64,000 bases of DNA from Paralvinella palmiformis (taxonomy: Eukaryota; Annelida; Polychaeta; Terebellida; Alvinellidae), in contig JAODUP010000473.1 of NCBI GenBank assembly GCA_025642065.1, positions 62,001-126,000 of the forward strand. Reading direction: 5' to 3'. The notes beneath the pieces were generated by a model. It worked only from the letters and a program-made list of their open reading frames with translations. It ran no database searches and had not been told where the DNA came from. The position numbers and the translations under genes were made by a program. This document shows, one piece after another, positions 1-12,734 of this stretch; position 1 is the first letter of the stretch; each line of letters opens with the position of its first letter.

Positions 1-1099
1 ACAACCTTGTCATGAACCCGTTGTAAACAACAGTTCAGCGATGTTACGGGTTGATAGATTTGTTTCATAGCGGATAGGAATACTTACCACGACGTTTTGA
101 GTGAGTGAACGAGCCAGCCACTCAGTCAGTGTTCTTTGTCTATATTAATCTCGGGGCTAGTCACACCTGAGTTATATGGATGAGATCCTGGACTAAAATG
201 CCCGCAATCACTGATTAGACCACGAAATAGACCATTCCGGTATTATGGCTATGACACACCAATACGGAAGGTTTGGTTGTTCTGTCATCTGCAAGTTCGA
301 TCATCTTTATTACATCACAAAGAACCTTCAATCAAACTGTGAATTTGTCTATATCGTCTTCCAAATGTTTACCTTCATTTTGGGTGTTTGAGATGATCAT
401 TGGTGTTGTGTAGTCACTTTTGTGGAAAGGCGAAGAGAAAGATGAAACACCCAGACACGCCCACACCGAGATTAGAATTCAGACCAAGGTTGGCAGGTTT
501 CTCCCCGGTAAAAACCACGGTAATTACCCAGGGGAGAAAGGGCAGAAACCAAATTTGGGGAAAATTGCCATGAAAATACCAAATTAATAGACATAACAGT
601 TTGAAGCCAATATACATAAGCTACAAAAGTTATTTAATTGTAAATCTTGTCCACATGCCACATACTTATTTAAAGTGTATGTCAATAATTCATCAGGTTT
701 AAGATTGTGAGATAAAAGATTGAGATTATTTATTTCTTGTATCTGTGCAGTGATATACATTATAATGCTGAATAAATTTGATTTTATAATGACTGTTTTT
801 TATGCAAGGCAACATAACACTATCAAATATCCAATCAACTATGAGGAGGGTGGTGCTGTGTCTAGTCATGCTTGAATACTACTGACAACATCATGTAGTC
901 TGTGGTAATAACTACATGTATGTATCACTGTGAAGAGATGCTGCTGTGTAATAACACTGCTGCATCTTGAAAATGCAGCAGAGGATGAATGGCGTATGAT
1001 TGTTATTACACCATAGCATAGGGAAGTATCTGCACTGCCTAATTATAATATGGTAGATAGACTTCATATTGACTAAATTAATGTGACACGGATGGGGAT

Positions 1100-1663
1100 T
1101 ATCAATCGATGTTTTACGGCCACTTTTGTGCACATGGTAAGCTAAATCGGCCGAGCGACCTCCAAAAGTAATGAAGCGAAGTCAAGAATGAAACAACTTT
1201 CAGATATGCCCACGCCGAGATTCGAACTCAAGTGGTCGTGAGCTCCAGTGGCCTAGCGGTTAAATACCCGGCACTTGGTGCCAACGGTCGCAGGTTCGAA
1301 CCCCGTAAGAGGTCGAAACCTTTCCAGGGATTAATTTCTCGGCTCATCACATCGTGGGTGGATGACCACGTTAAATGGCACTGCCGTCTAAACAGAATTA
1401 TTTAAAATAAAGGGGGACGTTAAAAAAACCCTGAGGACGTAAAACACTCTGGCAGTGACCACCCTCAGGGTATTTCGGCTCCATCTGTCCGTACTGCTCC
1501 CCTGTGAGTGGTGGGGGAGGAGGTTTCTCAACCACTCCAACATAGAGGCTGTGCTGATTAAGCGACAGCCTGGGGATTGTCCCTGAACAACAAACCTAAA
1601 CCTAAACTCAAGTGGTAGTGATCTGTATTCCGACGAGCTACCAATTAGAACACGGAGGGACTC
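1100..1663 (-). mobile_element. Family-1 tRNA-derived SINE, split by a family-2 SINE
   Basis: On the minus strand this copy has the family-1 body (GCTCGGCC...GGCCGTAAAACATC end). It breaks at 1236 and resumes at 1617 with the tRNA-like head. The interruption is exactly the family-2 SINE at 1237-1604, flanked by a perfect 12-base duplication AACTCAAGTGGT at 1225-1236 and 1605-1616. The host copy is therefore older than the inserted one. Confidence 0.85.
1237..1604 (+). mobile_element. Family-2 SINE, full length, 12-bp target duplication
   Basis: A 368-bp element. Its head carries RNA polymerase III-like boxes: GTGGCCTAGCGGTTAA as an A-box-like segment and GGTTCGAACCCC as a B box. A long unique body follows, ending in short CCTAAA-type repeats. 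A second copy in opposite orientation at 10122-10487 is nearly the same length and closely similar along its whole extent. Flanking duplications of 12 bases show that both are retrotransposition events. The tRNA type of the head was not assigned. Confidence 0.85.
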
Positions 1664-1739
1664 TCATCCACATATTTTTGGATATTTAGTACTTAGCTGA
1701 TATCTAAAAACCACCGTAAACATCAGTCTTCTATTGGTT

Positions 1740-1915
1740 CCCACGACGATAGCACAGCGATTGGGACACTACGCCGCAAACGTCCAAGTTGTCGGTTCGA
1801 ATTCGGCCCGTACCTGTGTTTGTGGGATTTGTTTCCTTGTGAAGTTGCCCTTCGGTCTTATATCCCAGATGTGACCAGCGCCACGACTAAATAACTGAAC
1901 TCAGTAACAACAATA
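1740..1915 (+). mobile_element. Family-4 diverged tRNA-derived SINE
   Basis: The head reads GATAGCACAGCGATTGGGAC followed by GGTTCGAATTC, resembling A and B boxes. The body ends in CAGTAACAACAATAACAATAACA. Related sequences occur at 5540-5735, 23226-23405, 24378-24500 and 32890-33040, all degraded. The shared words are TGTTTGTGGGAT, GTGACCAGCGCC and GGCTAAAT. Confidence 0.6.
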
Positions 1916-1993
1916 ACAATAACATCTCTATTGGTTGCCAGTACACATCTGTGATGCTGATGTTGATATGGGCGTAGTTTCATCATACATGGG

Positions 1994-2190
1994 GGGCGCC
2001 TCCCTGGTCTAACTGATAGAGCGTTGGACCACAGATCACTACCACCTCAGTTCGAATCTCGACATGGGCATATCTGAAGGGTGTTTCATATTTGATTTCG
2101 CTGCATTACCTTTGGAGGTCGCTCGACTCATTTACCCTACCATGTGCACAAAGGTGGCCCGTAAAACATCAATCAGCATCAACATATACG
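1994..2190 (+). mobile_element. Family-1 SINE
   Basis: It starts GGGGCGCCTCC, has TGGTCTAAC as A-box-like sequence and AGTTCGAATCTC as B box. It then follows the family body CTTTGGAGGTCGCTCG and ends near GTAAAACATCAATCAGCATC. Confidence 0.85.
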
Positions 2191-2363
2191 GATGCGATAT
2201 ATTGGAATATTCGAGCACTGTCTTACGACAATTGGTTGTTTTACGTTGAAGATGTCTCGTTGTCAAACGTTCAATAAGCGACGTACTATGAGGTCGGTAC
2301 TGTACTAAAGTAATTTTGGTCGGATCCCACGACCGTCGGACTATCTACGGTCGTATACAGGGG

Positions 2364-2364
<1 letters not shown>

Positions 2365-2436
<72 letters not shown>

Positions 2437-2446
2437 CTCTTTCTTT
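2365..2446 (+). repeat. Compound (CT)n-(ATCT)n microsatellite
   Basis: About 20 CT units run directly into about 8 ATCT units, ending in mixed CTCTTTCT. Confidence 0.95.
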
Positions 2447-2669
2447 GTACAGACGTAATGTTGGGAACAAAAAACTGACAAAGCGCTGCTTTTAATGTTA
2501 CTTACTAGTTTATCAGATGGAATGAAACTGGGGTGACGTACAGACCAAGACATAACAAGGATGGATTAAAAAGGATATAAGATCAATAAAGACCAAAATA
2601 TTATAAAAACGTGAATATCATAAGACCAGGATAAGGTAATGCCTTTAGATCAGAAGACCATGATACAAG

Positions 2670-2870
2670 AAGCGGTTGGACACAGAATTCCAGCATCCCG
2701 GTTCAAACACCGACTGGGCTGTGTCTAATGGATGTTTCATCTTTCACTTAACTTCAATACCTTCCTAGGTGGCTCGTCTCATTTAGCCTTCCATGAAAAC
2801 AAACGTAGCCACAAAACAGCAACATTTGCATTTCACCATATAACAACAACAACAGAGAACACGACGAGAA
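2670..2870 (+). mobile_element. Diverged family-1 SINE
   Basis: It keeps the order B box (GGTTCAAACACC), GTTTCATCTTTCACTT, CTAGGTGGCTCGTCTCATTTAGCC and a terminal CATTTGCATTT with AACAAC repeats. Substitution is heavy, so this is an old copy or a subfamily. Confidence 0.55.
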
Positions 2871-2907
2871 CTGGACGAGAACAAGACATACCACGACCAA
2901 GATCTGA

Positions 2908-3020
2908 TGCCAAAATCTCAGACCAAGACCTCAAACCAAGACCTCAAACCAAAACCTCAAACCAAGACCTCAAACCAAGACCTCAAACCAAAATCTCAAA
3001 CCAAAACCTCAAACCAAGGC
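2908..3020 (+). repeat. 13-bp tandem repeat (CCAAGACCTCAAA)
   Basis: Eight or so units of 13 bp with G/A variation. Because three units make 39 bases, the array reads open as a 13-residue peptide repeat. I consider that an artefact of the repeat length and not a gene. Confidence 0.9.
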
Positions 3021-4044
3021 GAACAAAGACTCATCCAAGTTAAATAATATAAAATTAAAACCACAAAAAGAACAAAACCTAAATTGTCAACACTGTATGA
3101 AGGTATTGTTAACCATTTAAAGCTCCCCTTGTTGTTTGTTGTTGCCCCATATCATAAGTAAGACATGTCCAGAGTCTACTAGCTCTTTCACTAATGCTGA
3201 GTTCACTAACGACAAATAACATTTCTAGTATCCAGTTAAAATTCCAGGTGAGCACCAGGTAATCGGCGATTCTTGCCAATAAATATTTTCAAACATCTCC
3301 TAAAAATGAAATTAAAAGAAACAATGGTTTGGGGGAGATTTTTTATCAATGAAGTCTATTGAATATTTCATTTCTAAAATGAAATGTAATGAAAATACAA
3401 AATCAGTGATTTTATTCATTGTGTGTATTACATACATTTATGAAAATTTTAGAATTCGAAATTCTTTATTACGCCTAATCTTCTTTGCTATGAGTACTCT
3501 GTAGTTGTGAGATATAACTGTTATTAACTTCTCTTATATTAATAGTGTATATGCACTAGTTTTCGTGCGGTAGTAATATTCGCGGGTCTCCGGATCGAGG
3601 GGTTATGGCGAATAGTTCTTCTCGCAATGTGGATTATCCAGTATCGTTAAAATGGCTTTGATCTCATTCACTGAATGTGAAACAACTGGCTACTTGAAGA
3701 TACCAAGTTGGAAGAGATGCAGAGTGTTATCATCAGAAGATGCAGACCAAAACTATTGTTCATTATGGATAAGACCGTGGGGGGTGTTCCAGATTTTGTC
3801 ACGTTGTAAATACCGTATATTCGCAGCCATTACATTTCGCTGTTATCATTTACTATCATTGCGTTGGAAACATTTAATACATATTTATTAATGTACCTCT
3901 GTCTGTTCTCTGTGCAAATTAATTCGGAACGCTCTAGAAATGTTCAAGGAGGCTCAGTGGACGTGGACACATCGGATACAATCTCCGAGCTAACCTGAGT
4001 TCGTACGCAAATAGAAAGAGGTCACAATTGTCTAACAATTTTGC

Positions 4045-4365
4045 ACCGAAGCCGCGTTCCCCTTGAAGTAGCATTAAATGGGGAACACAATAAAAAGGGG
4101 CCCATGGCAGCATTCTCCAAATAAGCTTCAGTTTGCTCTTAAACGTTCGACGAGGTTCAGTAGGAGGTAATCGCTGATGTTAAAGTTTATGGACAAATTG
4201 GATTTAACCTATCAATTGAACTAAAGTCGCAGGATGACAAAATGAGGCCAACACATTGTAAACAAGATGCAGCTTTCAGGGAAGCCGCGTGCCCCTGAAG
4301 CCGCACTAAATGAAAGGACCCTTGAAGCACGCATTTTCCAAATAAGATTCAGCTTGCTCTGACCT
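4045..4365 (+). repeat. Pair of related ~95-bp blocks
   Basis: The block at about 4049-4145 and the block at about 4279-4362 share AGCCGCGT, CCCCTGAAG, ACTAAATG, TTCCAAATAAG and CAG(T/C)TTGCTCT in the same order. They appear to be two diverged direct copies separated by about 130 bp. The family is not recognised. Confidence 0.6.
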
Positions 4366-5539
4366 GCATTACTGTTTACTTTACGATGCGCATTACGCAA
4401 TGCGATTGATCTAACAAGATTCAACTTATACTGACTCGCTTTACTAAGGGCACAGATTGTGCAAGACTATTTCCGGTGGGTTCTGGAAGATATTGAGTGT
4501 ACCAATTTCCACGTATAGAAAGACCTGCATTGGTCATTCTTTCTAAGTTCCAACTCGACACTTGCACCAGTGACAGGTTAATTAGCGAGAATTTTGTACA
4601 TTAGTGTATATTCACAAAAGGAGCGTGTTGCCCAACACCAGTTCAGGATGGAATCCCCAAAAAACATGAACGCAGAATTACCAAAAAGGTTTCTGCGTTT
4701 TATTTCATCCAAGTGGCCACCAACTGGATGTATAAGGAATAAAGTTGTATATTAATGTTATACCATTAAGTACATAATGTACCTAAAATAGGGTACATGT
4801 TATCAACAGTTAAGTTTTCTAAACAATCCCATGCCCATTAGAACCGTGTTGGCATATTAAATCTTCATTTATATAATAATTGAGATTGTGACAAGATTAT
4901 ATACTGATTTTATGTAGAAATATGCCACTAATAATAATAATAATAATAATAGTGACAATAAATGGTGTGATGTCCATCTGAGATATCTGGTCAAACCGAG
5001 TATCGGTGTATCCACAAAAACGTCATAAGCTAGACATTTATACATGTTGAAAAATATCACGCACACATGAAGGTAGTAATCTGGCTATCGGTGTCTCTTC
5101 AGCCGAATAAAATGACTCTAAATGCTCTCAACTGATTAACGTCTTTAATCATAATCTTCGCATTACAGATTATCGTTTTATTGATTTCAGTCCGTTTTTA
5201 TATTTGTGTTCAGGTCGTTGTTAGAGACAATCTTATAGTTCATATTGGTACAAATTCTACGACCGAAGATTGTTTACTAAAACAGCGTTCGGCTTCTGAT
5301 TCAGAATCCGAGACGTTAAAGTCTTACTCCCCGTCTCGTACGTAGCCAGAAGCTTTTTGTGTTAAGGTCTGTTTGACACCAGCCCCTCCCCATAGCTGAC
5401 CCAATAGATTATAATTATACTGTTATGAGATCCCGGAAGTGACTAAGATCAATCTAAATTATTTAAAGTAATCGAAAATGGTTCATCGTATATTTCATGG
5501 AAAGACTATAAAATCAAATTCCAATTAGATTAAGAACGT

Positions 5540-5735
5540 TCTCTTGGCCGAGTGGTTATAGTAACGCATTTATCCTCCGGGCTAAGGTTTTGAGCCCACT
5601 GTAGCCTGTATTTATGGGATGTTTCTACAGGAAGTGTCCCTTAACGCCCTTAGGTCTCTCAAGTGTGACCAATACCGATATTATAAAAAGGATTCACCCG
5701 GTCAACCATCTCCTCGAGTCAATAGACAAATCATC
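5540..5735 (+). mobile_element. Family-4 diverged SINE
   Basis: It begins near CTTGGCCGAGTGGTTATAGTAACGC, continues through GTATTTATGGGATGTTTCTA and ends at AGTGTGACCAATACCG. The order is the same as in the 1740-1915 copy, with strong divergence. Confidence 0.5.
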
Positions 5736-6082
5736 TTCATCTTATTTACTTTTTACGTTCTAACAACTTGAAAAATACTTTCAATCATTTCAATAAATAT
5801 TGTTCGCAGATGAGATAGGATTCTTTTTCTAAACCGATTTTGGGGACCACAGAAACAATAAGGAAACAAAAATAAGGCGTTCTCGTGTGTCTGAGGGATA
5901 CGTTATGGAAATGTCCTCAACATTTTTTTGGTTACTGGGAAACATTTTCTAGTCACACAACGTAACCAATGAGAAATACGGAATACAAAAATGTATTATA
6001 TGGAGAAATATATCCCGAATAATATTAATACAATAACAACGCAAATTAAATAATTTGTCATGTTCGTGTAAATAATAATATG

Positions 6083-6305
6083 AGACATTTATATAGTGGC
6101 CTATTCAGCTAGATGGCTGCTCTGAGACCCTTTACGGTATTATTATCCCTGACTCAGACCTGTTCCAAACCATCACACATCTCAACTCCCGAGGGAGCAT
6201 AGAACGCATGCTGCCATTATAGGCGTAAAGCGTTATTCAAACGCATAGCCATCACGTCCTCCCAATTTCTCACTTCTGGCTGAGTAAAATCATCCAGCAC
6301 TGATG
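6083..6305 (-). mobile_element. Family-3 SINE, 5'-truncated
   Basis: The minus-strand 3' end reads AGCTGAATAGG(C)...TATAAAT, with internal GAGTCAGGGATAATAATA and CCTCGGGAGTTGAGATGTG. It matches the longer copy at 26970-27290 over its whole extent but lacks the tRNA-like head. Confidence 0.75.
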
Positions 6306-6540
6306 GGTAGATGATAGACTAGTTAATCCAGGAAGTGAAACAACCTTTGAGGTCACACTTTCGAAATCCTTTGAAAATACGTGTACTTGAATTTAACGTC
6401 CGTAAGAACCTACCTTGCCTATTTCCGAACTTACTAAGAGCAAATAAAGAAGTATTTTATAAGGTACTTAAAAGCCACTTATTAAATTATCCTATTTATA
6501 ATATATACTGTGTTTACGCTACATGACATCAGAACATGTT

Positions 6541-6632
6541 TTAATTGTGTTTTAAGTGTAAAGCGCCTTATAACAATTCAAGTTGAATAAAATACTATTA
6601 TTATTATTAGTAGTAGTAGTAGTAGTATTTAT
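6541..6632 (+). repeat. Retroelement 3' tail with (TTA)n/(TAG)n
   Basis: The sequence AAGCGCCTTATAACAATTC followed by ATTATTATTATTAGTAGTAG resembles the 3' end of family-3 elements and related LINEs. Only the tail is present. Confidence 0.5.
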
Positions 6633-6744
6633 TACTCCAGTTAACTCAAGTTTCAATTGGCCGCTTGCACCTTTTTTGGTTTTGCATTAAACTCGTTCCA
6701 ACCGAATATTCCAGATAATGTTAATAATCATTAGAACCGCCAAA

Positions 6745-7090
6745 GATGATGATGATGATGATTATTATTATTGGTGTTTTATGGCCATTTTTGTGCACGT
6801 GGTAGGCTAAATGGGCCGAGCGACCTCCAGAGGTGATGATGATGATGATGATGATGATTGATGCTTTACGGCCACTTTTGTGCACAAAGTAGACTAAATG
6901 GGCCGAGCAACTTCCAAAGGTAATGAGACGAAGTGAAAGACGAAACAACCTTCAAATATACCCAAGCCGGGATTCGAACACGGGTGGTAGTGATCTGTGG
7001 TCCAGCACGCTACCGCTAGACCACGGAGGCGCCCGCGACCTCCAGGGGTATTGAAGCGAAGTCAAAGCTGAAACAACCTTCAGATAGAGC
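6745..7090 (-). mobile_element. Family-1 SINE, outer copy of a nested pair
   Basis: The outer copy occupies 6745-6834 and resumes at 7050-7090. It is split by a second family-1 copy at 6835-7034. Reading across the gap restores the family order. Confidence 0.85.
6835..7034 (-). mobile_element. Family-1 SINE inserted in another family-1 SINE
   Basis: A full-length 200-bp copy: tRNA-like head at the high-coordinate end, (ATC)n tail at the low end. Flanking duplications are 6820-6834 and 7035-7049 (GCGACCTCCAGAGGT versus GCGACCTCCAGGGGT), 14 of 15 bases identical. Confidence 0.9.
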
Positions 7091-7826
7091 CGTCCAAGAA
7101 TAAAATTAGTCATGAATTATTATAATTGTCATCCAACTGTTTATAAATAATCTTGACAGTTTTTTATGGTATAAACCAGGTGACACAAGATGTTTTGTAA
7201 ACAAACTTTATATTCATGTTCCATTACGAACAATACCCAGTCGTGTGACTATTTGTAAATGCAATGAAGAAGCCTTCCAGTTAATCTGATTTGGAAAATT
7301 AACCTCTACGTCAGGAAATTTACGGTGTTCGTCCATTAATCTGTACACATCGTAGCCATCGGTGGTTAAACTCGGATGTGTAATCCTTACATTAAAACTG
7401 ACAGTTACAAACAAACGAACCAGCCAGGGCAAAGAGTCAAACTTGGATAATAGTTCGAGGGCACCGTGTAACCTGCAGAGAGATTCTAAAATGTTGGGGC
7501 CTTTCAAGGTATTTCTAAGGCTTTCCAAAAATAACAATTATGGCTATTTAAGTCGATTACCCTGAAAAGGCTTCTTGGTATTTGGACCTGTTCAAACCCT
7601 ATACGCCGTCCTCTTAATGAGGCACAGCAGTCGGTTGATTGAACATTTCATAGTCTCATTTATCAGTTTGGAGATGTTGTGCATCTTTAATTGTCTTGTG
7701 TCCACTCCAGTAGCACAGTGGTTAGAGTAAAAGCCGCATAATCCTCTAGTTCGGCGTTCGAATCTAACTCACTCCGACGTTTTATCTACATCGATTTAGT
7801 CTTTGTTGTCTATACACGGTGGCGGG

Positions 7827-8010
7827 GCGCCTCCGTGGTCTACCGGTAGCGTGTTGGACCACAGATCACTACCATCCGTGTTCGAATCCCGGCGTGGGCA
7901 TATCTGAAGGTTGTTTCATCTTTGACTTCGTTTCATTGCCTTTGGAGGTCGCTCGGCCCATTTAGCCTACCATGTGCACAAATGTGGCCGTGAAACATCA
8001 ATCATCAGTC
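7827..8010 (+). mobile_element. Family-1 SINE, near full length
   Basis: GGGGCGCCTCCGTGGTCTAC head, GTTCGAATCCC B box, complete body and terminal GAAACATCAATCATCA. One of the best preserved copies in the window. Confidence 0.9.
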
Positions 8011-8468
8011 TATATACGAATATTCAGTCAACGTTATGATCCGCCGTCATAATGTAAAACAGCAATCCCACAATTCCCGGCGCGTAGAATTCTCAAACCA
8101 GATCAAGAAGGAACGCAACCGAGTCCAAATCTGACACAGGTCTAGGAGGTCAGAGTATAAGGTCTTCCCTATACGTTATCGTGTGCTTTTTTTCTTAATT
8201 GCCATGAATTACACAGCACTGATACACAATGACCAGTGACGGATCAATATCTAATGGTCACAATGAAATGACAGTTTATAAATTACGGTCTTGATCTATA
8301 CAGGTGCTAAACTAAATCATTATCAGAATCTATTTCCGATTGACGTAAATTATATTTAACAATGAAATCAATTGCGAATCTAAAATTTTCTTAGAAAAAC
8401 ACATAATTCGTTTAGGCTAATTTAGCCATAATGAAGGAAGATTTGTTTATGCTAGAATCTCTGCTGTA

Positions 8469-8587
<119 letters not shown>

Positions 8588-8724
8588 CAAAATCAAAAAT
8601 AAAGTATCTCTAGCTGGCAGGTGTCTTCTCATCAGTCGGCAATATGTCAAAATAATTTGTGACTAAGTACCATTATATTTAACAGCTGTCCATTTATATA
8701 ACATAAGTAGTAAAAGACAAAGAC

Positions 8725-8727
<3 letters not shown>

Positions 8728-8766
<39 letters not shown>
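8728..8766 (+). repeat. (TA)n microsatellite
   Basis: About 19 uninterrupted TA units. Similar TA tracts of 13-20 units occur at 9243-9269, 12248-12275, 16955-16994, 28719-28750, 40244-40268, 41071-41097, 42656-42680, 62291-62322 and 62845-62881. Confidence 0.95.
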
Positions 8767-8768
<2 letters not shown>

Positions 8769-9242
8769 TAGGGGTAAAATTATATTACAAGCACTAATTA
8801 CCTTTGTTTCTCACTACATTTTAAAATTATTTTGTATAGATCACAAATATGATACAGTTTTAATAAAATTGATAAACAACTGCTATTTATATTTGTATTA
8901 GTCAGTTTACTTTATATAGAAGCTTTGTTTGATTTATGTGTTTATTATGTGATACAGGCCAGTATCATGTGATTATTCTCAAATTGCTTGGCCTTATTTT
9001 GTAATATTCACTGCAGTTTTATGTATGTGCTAGTGAGCTGTTTGAAACCATGAGAATTTTTAAAGACATTTCTCCGGTCATAATAACCACATTATTTATT
9101 GAGTGTTATACTCTCCATATACAAAGTGCGACTATTCGATAAAAATGGTTAATGCAAATTTCCTTAACTTTAAATGAAATTTCGATTTATGCAATATGTA
9201 TTACTAGTAAGACATAATGTAATGCCCTACTCTATTAAGGGA

Positions 9243-9274
<32 letters not shown>

Positions 9275-10121
9275 GTGGTTTACATTGTGGTAAATCAATT
9301 TGAATGAGTTGTCTACGTTGTACTGTATTTGAGTTATCATGTACTAGTATTAAAGTGTATTCGTTTAACGTAATCTTAGTTAATACATTTTTTATATCTC
9401 CAAGTCATATCACACTGACCAGAGGTATCTTAGGATGTGTCTTGTCAAGCAGCGTATGATTATAAAAAATATGTATATAAAATAATTTTAGTGGTAATTG
9501 AAATAAATTCTTTGTTCTGGGTAGTCTATTTATATATTTCAACATCCACCCAAATCTTATTATTAAAAAGTAAAACAATTCATATTTATTCTGCATAAGA
9601 ATTTCCGTATTGATCCAATCTCTATATCCAAAGAAATATCAATACAGATCCAATGCTCTATTCTGATATTGGATCAACATAGATGAAACATCATTTGCCT
9701 TCGAATGTTTCTTCTACCAAACACATTTTACTAAAGCAATTTTTGTGGCCATGGATATCTTTTTCAGGTGATCCTAATTATTACTTTTATTATCATTATA
9801 CATTACTCGGTCACTTATATCTTGCAAGTTATAGATAAATAGTTTTTGTCGGTAGGAACGTCGTAATAAGTTTGTGTACACATCTATCACGTATGGCTGG
9901 CTGCCGCGTAGTTGATACACCAGAATGTGCTAACGTGCTCAGCGTTGGCACACACAGAGATTGTGACGTTGTGCACACAATATCGAGCACTATATCAGCC
10001 TCCGGGTTAAGATAAATTCACGACTATACCTAAATAATCACGTGCTGGTGACGTCAGTACACATCACTGCCCAGCCATAAGCAAGACTAAAATTGTGTAG
10101 TAAAAATGGACAGAAACCAAT

Positions 10122-10487
10122 GGTTTGGTTTTGTTGTTCGGGGAGAATCCCCAGGCTGTCGCTTAATCAGCACAGCCTCTATGTTGGAGTGGTTGAGAAA
10201 TCTCCTCCCCCACCACTCACAGGGGAGCAGTACGGAAAGATGGAGCCGAAATACCCTGAGGGTGGTCACTGCCAGAGTGTTTTACGTCCTCAGGGGGTTT
10301 TTAACGTCCCCCTTCATTTTAAATAATTCAGTGGAGACGGCAGCGCCATTTAACTTGGTCAGCCACCCACGATGTTATGAGCCGAGAAATTAATCCCTGG
10401 AAAAGTTTCGACTTCTTACGGGGTTCGAACCTGCGACCGTTGGCACCAAGTGCCGGGTGCTTAACCGCTAGGCCACCGGAGCTCACT
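10122..10487 (-). mobile_element. Family-2 SINE, full length, 12-bp target duplication
   Basis: The reverse-oriented partner of the 1237-1604 element, 366 bp. The B box GGTTCGAACCCC lies near 10425 on the minus strand and the tail is AACCAAACC. Perfect 12-base duplications ACAGAAACCAAT flank it at 10110-10121 and 10488-10499. Confidence 0.9.
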
Positions 10488-12245
10488 ACAGAAACCAATA
10501 TTCGTAAGGGTACAATATATGGCTCCTGGTCGTTGTCAATGGAACCACGGTGAACTGAAAATATCAAATGGCCGGAAATAGATTTATATTTGGTTTTAAT
10601 AAATAATTGTGTATTTAAAAATTGGGACGAACATATCGAAAGAATCCGTTTAAATGTACGTAACCCAGGAGGGACGGTTTATCCATCAGGATAACTCTTA
10701 TTAAAGATTGCAATAAGAAGAATATTAATAAAACTAAATCAAGATAAAGAAATTCATTCTTCTTCATCAGCTTCGGACAATTTTATTTATTTATTGTTCC
10801 TAATCAGACTATTATCCATAGAGAGGTAATATAACATTGAATTTCAAAACCATTAATTTTGGTAGCCAGAGAACAAAACTTGAAGGCTACTCACTCAGAA
10901 GTCGCTAAATTGTCAAATTATATAACCAACCGCAAACAAAATGATCCAAATCTAACATTTCTGTAGTTTCTGTACAGAATATCCATTCTATTGTAAATTA
11001 ATCAAGCAAATATCTAGATTATTTCCAGGTAGCAATATCATATTATGATGAAGTAATTATAAATAATGATCAGGTTACAAGGATGCAATTATAAAAAACG
11101 TAATATTTACTTAGAATATTACGGTATAATAACGTAATTATTAGGATATCATAACGTATCTTAATTATGTTAAAGTAACAGAATAACAACATAATTTCAA
11201 CGTAAGAGTACAGAACAAAGTGAAAGCTAATTAATTAAATTGTTTATTTCCCAACAATTTTTAATATCATAGCTTTCAGGGCTGGGTACTGAATCATGAC
11301 CACTGGCATCAAATAGTTACCTAAAGATCAACCTTGATAAAATTTTCTGCATATAATAGCAGCATACATTTGACCAAATTTAAGAAAATTAGCAAAGATT
11401 TCCTGTCATGTTTTTTTTTAATTACGAGTATTATGAATTACTAAAAATTTATAAATGAAAATATGATACATGTTTTCTCTTTTCCTGCCTCCCTTTATAG
11501 CCGCTATTTAGCTTTGGGGCATATTTTAATGGCAGTGTGTGAAACAAAGAGATTCAGAAGTCATTAGGCTTATAGAGCTCAAAACTGTTCGTTAAAATTA
11601 CGTTTCGGTTACTCATCTGAAAACTTTAATAAAAGCTACCTGACATACATTGGGGCAGATGCAAAATTAAAAGACAAATGTGATCCAATATTTTTATTTC
11701 TTTTATAGGTACATTGACTGATCAAAACTCAGATGCTGTAGGTATTACTGAAACTTGGTTATATAATAATATTCTTGCTTCAGAATTTTCTCGTGACCGT
11801 TATAATACATTTGGTAATTGTTGATAATGTACTCAATGTACACACTAGCGGTTAAAAGATTAATGACTGTCATCAATTCAGGGTTGACTTGGTCCAATGT
11901 ATCATAACGTCCCAGTAGCTGCCAAGGCGTTGTTATCTGTCTCAAATAGTTCCTTGAATTTGAAAAGGGTTTTTATAGCCAGCACTCCTACCGAAAAATA
12001 TAGGTAGGATCATTTCAAACAACGTATTTCCAACTAAACATTAATATACTTCCGTCATTTAAAAACCAAACAAATATATTAAATTAATAAAACGCTGTTT
12101 TACAGAATTATTCAGTATTGAAAAGGTTGACATATAATTCAATTCAAGCATTAGAGTATTAATTAACAGAGTATTTGGGAGTACAGCTTGATTTCCTTGA
12201 TATATCAAAGACTATATCAGAGAAAATAAATAAACGGTGTTATAA

Positions 12246-12247
<2 letters not shown>

Positions 12248-12311
<64 letters not shown>
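12248..12311 (+). repeat. (TA)n-(GA)n compound microsatellite
   Basis: About 14 TA units followed directly by about 18 GA units. Confidence 0.95.
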
Positions 12312-12313
<2 letters not shown>

Positions 12314-12734
12314 AATTGCTGATCCCACTCGAAGCTGGTGGAAACAAATTAGAACATTTGTAAAGGACAAAATTATTTACGTGACAAAACAAAAATATAT
12401 ATATATATTTCTCCTATCTTCACCTATATAATTCATTTTGAAGGAAGTCATGTCATGTCAATACACTGGTTTGAACAAACTTCTTTTCACACTAATTAAG
12501 TGATATAAAAAATAGTAAACCATTCAATTAACACATGTACCATGTTTGTGTTTTTGTTCTTGCCTCGTTACAACAACAAATGCAAGTTATAAATGGTTGA
12601 TAATTGTCCCAGACATCAACTTGTTGGTATCAGTAGTCATCTTCTGAAAAACACCACTAAGTTGGCCTCGTGACATTCCAAGTCGGCAAGTAAGAAATAC
12701 TCACCATTTATCTATGGCGAATATTACACCGACT

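Noticed and set aside
7214..7537. 107-residue open frame on the minus strand
   Set aside because: No recognisable domain, no clear splice or promoter context, and the opposite strand is also open. I treat it as unproved.
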